A stretch of DNA of 51,605 nt, taken from positions 1 through 51,605 of the forward strand of contig JAVSGI010000007.1 of assembly GCA_032334235.1 (NCBI GenBank). The letters run 5' to 3'. The translations under genes and the position numbers were made by a program. The stretch is from Paracoccaceae bacterium Fryx2 (GTDB taxonomy: Bacteria; Pseudomonadota; Alphaproteobacteria; Rhodobacterales; Rhodobacteraceae). The notes beneath the pieces are model-generated. The model searched no databases and was not told where the DNA came from. It saw nothing but the letters and a program-made list of their open reading frames with translations. Shown here piece after piece: positions 26,029 through 33,496 of this stretch. Position 1 is the first letter of the stretch. Each line of letters starts with the position of its first letter.

Positions 26029-26417
26029 AACGCCTGCTGATCCTTCCCGCCCTGATCTTCGCCCTGCCGGTGCTGGCCGCCGACACCACGCCCGCCGACC
26101 TGATCGCCCGCTACAGCGCCGAGGCCGGCGCCCCGGCCGATGCCGCCCGGGGCAAGGCGATGTTTCTGGCCAACCAGACCGGCGGCAAGCCCGACACGCC
26201 GTCGTGCACCACCTGCCACACCGCCGACCCGCGCGCGATGGGGCAGGCCCGCACCGGCAAGACGATCGAGCCGCTGGCGCCTTCGGCCAACCCCGCCCGG
26301 CTGACCGATCAGGCCTTTGTCGAAAAGTGGCTGGGCCGCAACTGCGATTCGGTTCTGGGCCGCGCCTGCACCCCGTCCGAAAAGGCCGATGTCATCGCCT
26401 GGCTTGCCACCCTGTGA
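26025..26417 (+). CDS. shp: Sphaeroides heme protein-like cytochrome c (SHP, DUF1924)
   Basis: The 130-residue exported monoheme cytochrome has a signal peptide (about 1-18) and the heme motif CTTCH at 61-65. SHP of Rhodobacter sphaeroides is unusual in binding oxygen, with an asparagine as the distal heme ligand that swings away on reduction. The GRNC motif here places Asn106 at mature position 88 if cleavage follows Leu18, agreeing with the known Asn88. Nearby Cys107 and Cys115 could form its disulfide. The PDTPSCTTCH and KADVIAWLA segments are typical of the family. It sits between two DHC-bearing genes, its likely electron donors. Confidence 0.9.
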   Translation: MKRLLILPALIFALPVLAADTTPADLIARYSAEAGAPADAARGKAMFLANQTGGKPDTPSCTTCHTADPRAMGQARTGKTIEPLAPSANPARLTDQAFVEKWLGRNCDSVLGRACTPSEKADVIAWLATL

Positions 26418-26436
26418 GCATTCAACGGAGCATCCC

Positions 26437-26916
26437 ATGATCAGACCCATCGCCCTGAGCCTTGCCTTTCTGGCCTCGACCCTGGCCCCGACGCTGCCCG
26501 CGCTTGCCGATGATGACGGCGAACGGGTGGCAGCCGTTTCCCATGCCGCCACCCAGACCGAATGCAGCGCCTGCCACATGGCCTTCGCGCCCTTCTTCCT
26601 GCCCGCCCGGTCGTGGAAAGCCATGATGGGCGGGCTTGAGGACCATTTCGGCGAGAATGCCCAGCTTGACCCGGCGACGCGCGCCGACATCGAGGCCTAT
26701 CTTGTCGCCAATGCCGGCGACGCGGGCGGGCGCCCGAACGGCCTGCTGCGCAATGTGGCCGACACCGACGTGCCGCTGCGCATTACCGAACTGCCGTGGT
26801 TCAAGCGCGAACATGACCGCGAGGTGTCGCCAGGGATGCTTGCGAAGGCGAAATCGATGGCCAATTGCGTCGCCTGCCATCGCGGGGCAGAGCGCGGATC
26901 GTATGAGGACGACTGA
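26437..26916 (+). CDS. dhc: Diheme cytochrome c (DHC)
   Basis: The 159-residue periplasmic protein has a signal peptide ending near LPALA (about 24) and two heme sites, CSACH and CVACH, one near each end of the mature chain. In R. sphaeroides the DHC protein reduces SHP. The chain between hemes (SWKAMMGGLEDHFGENAQLDPATR) is closely related to the tail of the upstream cytochrome b, so the operon holds two DHC modules. ACGGAG precedes ATG 26437. The last gene of the cytochrome operon; the next gene is 125 bp away. Confidence 0.9.
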   Translation: MIRPIALSLAFLASTLAPTLPALADDDGERVAAVSHAATQTECSACHMAFAPFFLPARSWKAMMGGLEDHFGENAQLDPATRADIEAYLVANAGDAGGRPNGLLRNVADTDVPLRITELPWFKREHDREVSPGMLAKAKSMANCVACHRGAERGSYEDD

Positions 26917-27041
26917 CCGCATGTCCGCCGGCAAGATTGGCATGGAGATGCCGGTCGCGCCGTGCGACAGTCGTTGCTGCCTGCAAGCAGGCGGCGATGC
27001 GCGGATGGGGGCGGGATGACAGCAGGTCCGGGGGCTGACGG

Positions 27042-28772
27042 GTGACTGGCAGCGCGCTACAGCAGGCGGCGGGCCTTGCCGGTCTCAGGCGGGTCGTGGC
27101 CGATCCGCAGCGGCTGGCCCGCAGGCTGGCGCTGGCCGGGGCCGACGTGGCCGGGGCTGCGGCGCGGGTGGCGGGCGTGCCACGCCCCGGCGTGCTGCGG
27201 CTGTCGGGCGGCGCGGCCGAACCCCCGGCGTTCCTGGCAACGCCCGCCGACCGGCTGGCCGCGGGCCTGTTCGACCTGCTGGGCGCGCCTTCGGTGCTTG
27301 TGGCGGCGGCGGCGTCGGGCGGCGGAGTCGATGACCGGGCGCGGGGCGTGCTGAAGCATCATTTCGCGACCCGGTGGGGCCTCGATCCGCTCTGGCTTGA
27401 CCGCGCCTTGCCGGTGCTGGAGGCCGGATGCGCGGGGGCGGACCCCGACGATCTGGCCGCAGCCCTGCTTGCGCTTCAGCGCGACCTGCCGGGCGGTGAC
27501 CCCACCGCCGATCTGCCCGCCCTGCTGCGGACCCTTGGCCGGACCGGCGGAAGGATGCATCCCGATGCGGCGGCGCTGATCGCCCGGCTCGAGGCGGGCT
27601 GGCGGCCCGCGCGGCGGGGGGTGCTGGCGGCCCTCGCTGCCGCCCCCGGCCGGGCATCCGGCTGGATCGGACGGCGTTTCGGGCGCGGCGACGCCGACCG
27701 GGTGCTGGCCTGGGCAGGTCACGACCGGCCGGACCTTCCGCCCGAAGCGGTGGCGCCGCCGGTTCCGGTGCTGTGGCTGCTGGGCAAGACCGGGGCCGGC
27801 AAATCCTCGGTGATCCGGCTGCTGACCGGGCTGGATGGTGCCGAGATCGGCACGGGCTTTGCCCCCTGCACCCGGACATCGCAGGCCTTCGACCACCCCG
27901 CCGACCAGCCGGTGCTGCGCTTCCTTGACACGCGCGGTCTGGGCGAGGCGGGGTATGACCCGGCCGAGGATCTGGCGGTGTGCGAACGCGGCAGCCATGC
28001 GGTGCTGGCCGTGGTGCGGCTGGATGATCCGGTGCAGGGCGAGGTGATCGAGGTTCTGGCCAAGGTCCGCCGCACCAGCCCCGGGATTCCGGTGCTGGTG
28101 CTGCACACCGGCGCCGATCTGGTGCCCGACCCCGAACAGCGCGCCCGTGCCCGGCGCCACACGCAATCGCTGCTGGAATCGGCGGCGGGCGGCACCCTGC
28201 CATCGCTGGAGCTTGCCCTGCCGGACGCGGCGCTGCACAAGGCGACTGCCGCCGATGACCTGATCGCGGCGCTGTCGGCCTTTCTGCCCGAGGCGGCGCT
28301 GTTCCTGATGCGCGACGCCGCCCCCGATGCCGAGGCCCGCGACTTCGCGCGCCACAAGGCGCTGGTGTTCTGGTATGCCGGTGCCGCCGGGGCCAGCGAC
28401 GCGGCCCCCGTGGTCGGTCTGGTGACGGTGCCGGGGTTGCAGGCCGCGATGCTGAACGCGCTGGCCGGGCGCTACGGGGTCGAGTGGACGCGGCCGCGCG
28501 CCACCGCCTTTGCCGCGGCGCTGGGCTCGGCGCTGCTGCTGCGGCTGGGGGCGGGGCTGGGGCTGCGGCAGGTGGTCAAGCTGATCCCGGTCTATGGCCA
28601 GACGGTGGGGGCGGCTTCGGCCGCCACGCTCAGCTTTGCCACCACGCTGGCGCTGGGCCGCGCCGCCGCCGCCTGGCTGCACCATGACCGGCGCGGCGAC
28701 CCGCTCGACGTGGAAACCCTGCGCGCGCATTACACCGATGCACTGAAGAGGGCCGTCCATGCGCGTCCGTGA
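27042..28772 (+). CDS. Membrane-associated GTPase with DUF697-like C-terminus
   Basis: The 576-residue protein starts with GTG. The first ~240 residues are alanine/arginine-rich and not recognisable. A Ras-like GTPase domain follows, with P-loop GKTGAGKS (248-255), a switch/G2 region TGFAPCTRTS, G3 DTRG (296-299) and a G4-like HTGAD. The C-terminal region (GLVTVPGLQAAMLNALAGRYGVE to IPVYGQTVGAASAATLSFATTLALG) has the hydrophobic helices of DUF697, a membrane-seeking domain paired with GTPases in YcjF/YkfA-type proteins. It overlaps the next GTPase gene by 14 bp, so the two proteins are made together. The role is unknown; membrane remodelling or envelope stress is conceivable. Confidence 0.75.
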   Translation: MTGSALQQAAGLAGLRRVVADPQRLARRLALAGADVAGAAARVAGVPRPGVLRLSGGAAEPPAFLATPADRLAAGLFDLLGAPSVLVAAAASGGGVDDRARGVLKHHFATRWGLDPLWLDRALPVLEAGCAGADPDDLAAALLALQRDLPGGDPTADLPALLRTLGRTGGRMHPDAAALIARLEAGWRPARRGVLAALAAAPGRASGWIGRRFGRGDADRVLAWAGHDRPDLPPEAVAPPVPVLWLLGKTGAGKSSVIRLLTGLDGAEIGTGFAPCTRTSQAFDHPADQPVLRFLDTRGLGEAGYDPAEDLAVCERGSHAVLAVVRLDDPVQGEVIEVLAKVRRTSPGIPVLVLHTGADLVPDPEQRARARRHTQSLLESAAGGTLPSLELALPDAALHKATAADDLIAALSAFLPEAALFLMRDAAPDAEARDFARHKALVFWYAGAAGASDAAPVVGLVTVPGLQAAMLNALAGRYGVEWTRPRATAFAAALGSALLLRLGAGLGLRQVVKLIPVYGQTVGAASAATLSFATTLALGRAAAAWLHHDRRGDPLDVETLRAHYTDALKRAVHARP

Positions 28773-30297
28773 TGCCCTGCGGCGGGTCGTGCTGCGCTGG
28801 GACCGGCTGGGGGTCGTGGCGCTGATCGCGCTGCCGGTCGGGGTGACCTCGGTTCTGGGCTTCCTGTGGCTGGGCGAGCGCGGCTACCTGCTGGCTTTCG
28901 TGGCCGTGATGGCGGGGCTGTCGCTGCTGGTCTGGGCCGTTCGCGCCGTGCTGCGGCGCAGGCAGGCCGCCGCCGAACCGGCGGGCGGGTCGCCAGCCTC
29001 GGTTCCCGGCGACCCCGGCTGGACCGAGCGCGAGCGGCGGGCCTATGACGCGGCCTGTCAGGCCATCGCCGCCCGCATCAGCGCGCCGATCCCGTGGGAA
29101 ACCATGCCCGGGGCGGCGCTCGACGTGGTGGGGCAGGTGGCGTCGGGCCTGTCGGGCGGCAAACGCTCGGCGCTCGATTTCACCGTGCCCGAGGCGCTGT
29201 TGCTGATCGACCGCGTCGCCTCGCGCTACCGCGACTTCCTGCGCGCCAACGTGCCGTTTTCCGATCAGGTCTCGATCGCGACCGCGTGGTGGATGTGGCG
29301 CCACAAGGGCAAGGCCGAGGCGGCCGTGGGCGTGGCGGGTCTGGCCTACCGCGCCTTCCGCCTTGTCGCCAACCCGCCCGCCGCCATCATGCAGGAGGTC
29401 GGGCGCACCGTGCAGTCGGGCTTTTCCGACACCCTGTCGCGTGAGTTCATGCGCGACACCCAGTGCATCCTGCTGGAGGAGGTCGCCTTTGCGGCGGTCG
29501 ATCTCTACTCGGGGCGGATGAAGTTTTCCGATGCCGAACTGTTGCAGATCCGCCTCGGATCGGAAATCGCCGACCGGCAGCGGCTGGCCCAACCCGATGA
29601 GCCGGTGCGGATTCTGGTGGTGGGCCAGATCAGCGCCGGGAAATCGACGCTGACCAACGCGCTTCTGGGCGAAAGCCGGGCCGAGACCGACATGGGGCCG
29701 ACCACCGCAGCACTTGCGGCCCATGAGATCGACATCGACGGGATTCCGTGCCGGCTGCTCGACACCATGGGGCTGGACGGTTCGTCCGCAGTCCGTGACC
29801 GGATCAGCGCCGAGATGGCGCAAAGCGACCTTATCCTGTGGGCGGTGCGTGCCAATCGCCCGGCGCGCGCGCCCGATGTCGCGCTGATGCAGGCGTTCGA
29901 GGCGTGGTTTGCCTCCCATCCCGAACGGCGCAAGCCGCCCTTGGTGCTGGTGGCGACCGGGGCCGACCTGCTGTTGCCCGGCTGGCCCTACGCCGAGGGC
30001 GTGCTGCCCCCGGACGAACAGCAGCGCGTCGGTGCCGCGATGCGCGCCATTGCCGCCGACCTGGGCACGCCGCCGCCGATTCCCGTGCGGGGCGAAGACC
30101 CCGACTGGAACGTAGAGACGGTGGCGAACGCGCTGGGCGCGCAGATCGGCGAGTCGCTGATGACCCAGCGCAACCGCCGCCGGGTCGAGGGGCGCAGCAC
30201 CGGCACGGGCCTGCGCGACAATGTGGCCCGCGCCGCGACCGGGGCGGGCAGCCTGATCGCGCAGGTCGCGACACGGCTGCGCAAGCGCATTTCCTGA
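28759..30297 (+). CDS. Membrane-anchored GTPase, partner of the upstream GTPase
   Basis: The 512-residue protein has two N-terminal membrane helices (about 17-37 and 43-64), a helical region of about 190 residues, then a dynamin/Era-like GTPase domain. The P-loop is GQISAGKS (289-296), the G2 region TDMGPTTAAL, G3 DTMG (335-338) and a G4-like ATGAD. The C-terminus is short and basic (RLRKRIS). The P-loop with Ile-Ser-Ala is the type seen in dynamin-like and YfjP/EngA-related large GTPases rather than in translation factors. It is tightly coupled to the DUF697-type GTPase upstream. The biological role is not known. Confidence 0.75.
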   Translation: MRVRDALRRVVLRWDRLGVVALIALPVGVTSVLGFLWLGERGYLLAFVAVMAGLSLLVWAVRAVLRRRQAAAEPAGGSPASVPGDPGWTERERRAYDAACQAIAARISAPIPWETMPGAALDVVGQVASGLSGGKRSALDFTVPEALLLIDRVASRYRDFLRANVPFSDQVSIATAWWMWRHKGKAEAAVGVAGLAYRAFRLVANPPAAIMQEVGRTVQSGFSDTLSREFMRDTQCILLEEVAFAAVDLYSGRMKFSDAELLQIRLGSEIADRQRLAQPDEPVRILVVGQISAGKSTLTNALLGESRAETDMGPTTAALAAHEIDIDGIPCRLLDTMGLDGSSAVRDRISAEMAQSDLILWAVRANRPARAPDVALMQAFEAWFASHPERRKPPLVLVATGADLLLPGWPYAEGVLPPDEQQRVGAAMRAIAADLGTPPPIPVRGEDPDWNVETVANALGAQIGESLMTQRNRRRVEGRSTGTGLRDNVARAATGAGSLIAQVATRLRKRIS

Positions 30298-30360
30298 GGC
30301 CCGCTTGCGGCCCCTGCCGCGCCTGCCTATCCTGCACGCCGGTCAGCAAAGGGGCAGCAC

Positions 30361-30729
30361 ATGGACCTTCCCGATTTCATCACGGCGTTTCCGGGGCTTG
30401 ACGTGCCCTTCCCGCCCGAGGTCGTGCGCAGCCACGCGATCCGGTCCGACGCGGGGCTCGTGGTGTTCTTCGACTTCGTGCAGGATTTCGAGTTGCCGCC
30501 GCACGCGCACAAGGCGCAATGGGGCACGGTGCTCTGCGGCCAGATCACCCTGACCATCGGCGGGGTGACGCGCAGCTTCGGGCCGGGCGACAGCTACTCC
30601 ATTCCGGCCGGCGTGGAGCATGGGGGCACGATCAGGGCGGGAACCAAGGTGATCGACGTGTTCGAGGAACCCGACCGCTATGGGTTGCGCCCGGCGGTGC
30701 AGCACCGCCGGGAACAGGTTCCCGATTAA
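30361..30729 (+). CDS. Small cupin-domain protein
   Basis: The 122-residue single-domain cupin has cupin motif 1 around LPPHAHKAQWGTVLCG (His and Glu/Gln-type metal ligands) and motif 2 around PGDSYSIPAGVEHGG. The metal and substrate are unknown. AAAGGGGCAG precedes ATG 30361. It converges on the LivK-type gene, and the two stop codons share bases (TTAA). Confidence 0.85.
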   Translation: MDLPDFITAFPGLDVPFPPEVVRSHAIRSDAGLVVFFDFVQDFELPPHAHKAQWGTVLCGQITLTIGGVTRSFGPGDSYSIPAGVEHGGTIRAGTKVIDVFEEPDRYGLRPAVQHRREQVPD

Positions 30730-31910
30730 CGGAAGCCGTCGGTCACGAAGGCGCCATCGGTCACCGAATAGGCGCGGAAGCTGCCCGCGGATTCGCCGTT
30801 GCCGATCATCTCGACATTGGTGGCGCCGACATAGTCGATGTCGGTCCCGGCCTTCAGCAGTTCGATCGCCTTTGCCAGTTCGCCCGGATAGATCTTCTCG
30901 CCCGGGGCGTTGGCCACGTCCATCACCTTGTCCTTGAAGCTGGCCGAGGCCGAAGACCCGGCCGCCTGCATCGCCAGCAGGATCAGCGCCGCCGCATCGT
31001 AGGATTCCCCGACATAGGACGAGGTGCCGTCGAACCCGGCGGCAGCCGCCATCTCGACCACCTTCACCGCACCGTCGCTGTCGGTGCCCGGCACCGAGCC
31101 GAACGACCCGTTCAGCCCGTCACCCACCGCCGCGATCAGCGACTCGCCATACATCCCGTCCGGCAGGAAGAAGGTCGAGAACGCGCCCGAATCCAGCGAC
31201 CCCTGGATGATGCCCTTGCCGCCCTGGTCGACATAGCCCGCAACCACCAGCAGGTCGCCGCCCGCCGAGGCCAGCGCTCCGACTTCGGCCGAATAGTCGG
31301 CCTTGCCGTCCTCATGCGCGGCCGAAATGGTGACCTTGCCACCCGCCGCCTCGAACGCGGCCTGGAAGCTGTCGGCCAGACCCTTGCCGTAGTCGTTGTT
31401 GGTATAGGTGAGCGCGACGGAAGCGATGCCGCGATCCTTCAGCATTTCGGCCATCACCACGCCTTGGCGGGCATCCGAGGGTGCTGTGCGGAAGAACAGG
31501 CCGTCATCGTCGGCATCCGACAGCGCGGGCGAGGTGGCGGAAGGCGAGATCATCGCGACGCCGTTCGGGCGCGCCACGTTCTGCAGGACGGCGCCGGTGA
31601 CGCCCGAACAATCGGCGCCCATGATCGCGTTCACCTTTTCCGAGGTCACAAGACGCTCGGCCGCGGCGGTGGCGGCGGCGGCATCGACGCAGGTGCTGTC
31701 GCCGCGCACGGCGGTCACGGTCGCGCCGTCGAGCAGGGTGCCCGCGTCATTCACTTCCTTGATCGCCATTTCGGCCGAGGCGGCCATCGACGGGGTGATC
31801 GATTCCAGAGGCCCGGTAAAGCCCAGGATGATCCCGATCTTGATATCCTCGGCACTGGCGGCACCGGCGACCAGCACCAGCGCGGACGTGGCAAGAAGCA
31901 GTTTTTTCAT
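30726..31910 (-). CDS. Branched-chain amino acid-type ABC transporter substrate-binding protein
   Basis: The 394-residue periplasmic binding protein (Peripla_BP_6, LivK-like) begins with signal peptide MKKLLLATSALVLVAGAASA and then EDIKIGIILGFTGPLE, the standard entry into the family. YVGESYDAAALILLAMQAAG is the conserved C-terminal helix region. The ligand may be a branched-chain or other amino acid or an aromatic/amide compound; relatives vary widely. No livHMGF permease or ATPase genes adjoin, so the partners must be elsewhere or the gene is an orphan. AAAGGAG precedes ATG 31910. Confidence 0.9.
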   Translation of the reverse strand: MKKLLLATSALVLVAGAASAEDIKIGIILGFTGPLESITPSMAASAEMAIKEVNDAGTLLDGATVTAVRGDSTCVDAAAATAAAERLVTSEKVNAIMGADCSGVTGAVLQNVARPNGVAMISPSATSPALSDADDDGLFFRTAPSDARQGVVMAEMLKDRGIASVALTYTNNDYGKGLADSFQAAFEAAGGKVTISAAHEDGKADYSAEVGALASAGGDLLVVAGYVDQGGKGIIQGSLDSGAFSTFFLPDGMYGESLIAAVGDGLNGSFGSVPGTDSDGAVKVVEMAAAAGFDGTSSYVGESYDAAALILLAMQAAGSSASASFKDKVMDVANAPGEKIYPGELAKAIELLKAGTDIDYVGATNVEMIGNGESAGSFRAYSVTDGAFVTDGFR

Positions 31911-32158
31911 TGTATAACTCCTTTGTTGGACCGAAGTCCTGGCTCGGACCCTATGTCCGCTGCCCCGGAATGGAAACGCCCAAGCGCCTCGGCTGCGCCC
32001 GGCGCGACGGCGTGTCTCACCAGAGCGTTTCCGGCGCTGGCCGCCCGTGCCGGGCGCTACAGGAATATGCGCCTTTGCTTGACGGCACCACCCCCCTGTG
32101 CTTCGTTTGGTCGCAACCCCGGCAGTGCCGGACCATGAATGACAGGAGGGGGCGCTTC
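31911..32158. other. Divergent promoter region
   Basis: This 248-bp region separates the binding-protein gene (minus) and the molybdenum hydroxylase operon (plus). AGGAGG at about 32144-32149 serves the operon. No convincing operator was seen. Confidence 0.4.
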
Positions 32159-33022
32159 ATGCGCTACGCGAAACCCGAAACCGCCGCAGAAGCGGCAGGC
32201 CTGCTGGCGGCAGAACCGGGTGTCACCCGGATTCTGGCGGGCGGCACCGATGTGATGGTGCAGTTGAAGGCGGGGATGGTCGAACCCGACCTGATCGTGG
32301 ACATAAAGCATATCAAGGGCCTGCGCGACATCACGCCCGAGGCTGGCGGCTTTCGCATCGGGGCTGCCGTCTCGGGGGCGGAACTGGGCGAACATGCCGG
32401 GGTGCGCGCGCTCTGGCCCGGCGTGGTCGAGGGGTTCGAACTGATCGGCTCGACCCAGGTGCAGGGCCGCGCCACCATGGCAGGCAACCTGTGCAACGGC
32501 TCGCCCGCGGCCGATGCCGTGCCGGGGCTGGTGGCGGCGGAGGCAATGGCACGGATTGCGGGGCCCGGTGGGTCGCGCGACTGCCCGGTGGCCGACCTGC
32601 CGCAGGGGCCGGGGCGGGTGGCGCTGGGCAAGGGGGAATTCATCACCTCGATCTTCCTGCCCGCGCGGCCCGAATGGTCGGGCGATGCCTACCTGCGCTT
32701 CATCCCGCGCACCGAGATGGACATTGCCGTGGCCTCCGCGGCGGTCAGCCTGACGCTGGACGCAGAGGGCCGCGTGACGGCGGCGCGGGTGGCGCTGGGG
32801 GCCGTGGCGCCCACGGTGCTGCTGGTCGGCGCGGCGGCCGATTGCCTGATCGGCCGCACGCCGGACGCGGAAACCCTTGCCGCACTGGCCGCTGCCTGTT
32901 CGGCGGCCTGCAACCCGATCGACGACAAGCGCGGCACCATCGCGTTCCGCACCGAAGTGGCGGGCGTGCTGGCGCGCCGGGCCACGCTGATCGCATACGA
33001 ACGCGCCGGAGGCCGGACATGA
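32159..33022 (+). CDS. Molybdenum hydroxylase, FAD-binding medium subunit
   Basis: The 287-residue flavin subunit of a xanthine-oxidase-family enzyme has the FAD motifs RILAGGTDVM (about 25-34) and STQVQGRATMAGNLCNGSPAAD (residues about 98-119), and a CO-dehydrogenase flavoprotein C-terminal domain from about 175. It relays electrons from the iron-sulfur subunit to an acceptor. It has no 4Fe-4S insertion of the kind found in 4-hydroxybenzoyl-CoA reductase. It is the first gene of a medium-small-large-MoaD operon; its stop overlaps the start of the next gene as ATGA. Start 32159 has AGGAGG upstream. Confidence 0.9.
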   Translation: MRYAKPETAAEAAGLLAAEPGVTRILAGGTDVMVQLKAGMVEPDLIVDIKHIKGLRDITPEAGGFRIGAAVSGAELGEHAGVRALWPGVVEGFELIGSTQVQGRATMAGNLCNGSPAADAVPGLVAAEAMARIAGPGGSRDCPVADLPQGPGRVALGKGEFITSIFLPARPEWSGDAYLRFIPRTEMDIAVASAAVSLTLDAEGRVTAARVALGAVAPTVLLVGAAADCLIGRTPDAETLAALAAACSAACNPIDDKRGTIAFRTEVAGVLARRATLIAYERAGGRT

Positions 33023-33495
33023 AGACCATCCACGTTGCAACCACCGTCAACGGCGACCCGGTGGAGTTCGTCTGCGCCCCCGACGAATCCCTGCTTGACG
33101 CGCTGCGCAACCGGCTGGGGCTTACCGGCGCCAAAGAGGGCTGCGGCACCGGCGACTGCGGCGCGTGCAGCGTCACGCTGGACGGGCGGCTGGTCTGTTC
33201 CTGCCTCGTGCTGGGGGTCGAGGCCGAGGGGGCCAGCATCGGCACAATCGAGGGGCTGGCGAGCGGCGACACGCTGCACCCGTTGCAGCAAAGCTTCATC
33301 GACCACGCCGCCCTGCAATGCGGCATCTGCACCCCCGGGATTCTGGTCGCCGCCAAGGCCCTGCTGGACCGCAACCCCGACCCGACCGACACGGAACTGC
33401 GCTATTGGCTGGCAGGCAACCTCTGCCGCTGCACCGGCTATGACAAGATCATCCGCGCCGTGCAGGATGCCGCCCGCCAGATGAGGAACGCCTGA
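33019..33495 (+). CDS. Molybdenum hydroxylase, 2Fe-2S small subunit
   Basis: The 158-residue subunit carries two 2Fe-2S clusters. The N-terminal plant-ferredoxin-type cluster is bound by KEGCGTGDCGACSV and the single cysteine in RLVCSC. The C-terminal helical cluster is bound by QCGICTPG and NLCRCTGYDKI. It passes electrons from the molybdenum site to FAD. Its length and cysteine pattern are complete. It overlaps the medium subunit gene by 4 bp and the large subunit begins 1 bp after its stop. Confidence 0.95.
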   Translation: MKTIHVATTVNGDPVEFVCAPDESLLDALRNRLGLTGAKEGCGTGDCGACSVTLDGRLVCSCLVLGVEAEGASIGTIEGLASGDTLHPLQQSFIDHAALQCGICTPGILVAAKALLDRNPDPTDTELRYWLAGNLCRCTGYDKIIRAVQDAARQMRNA

Positions 33496-33496
33496 C

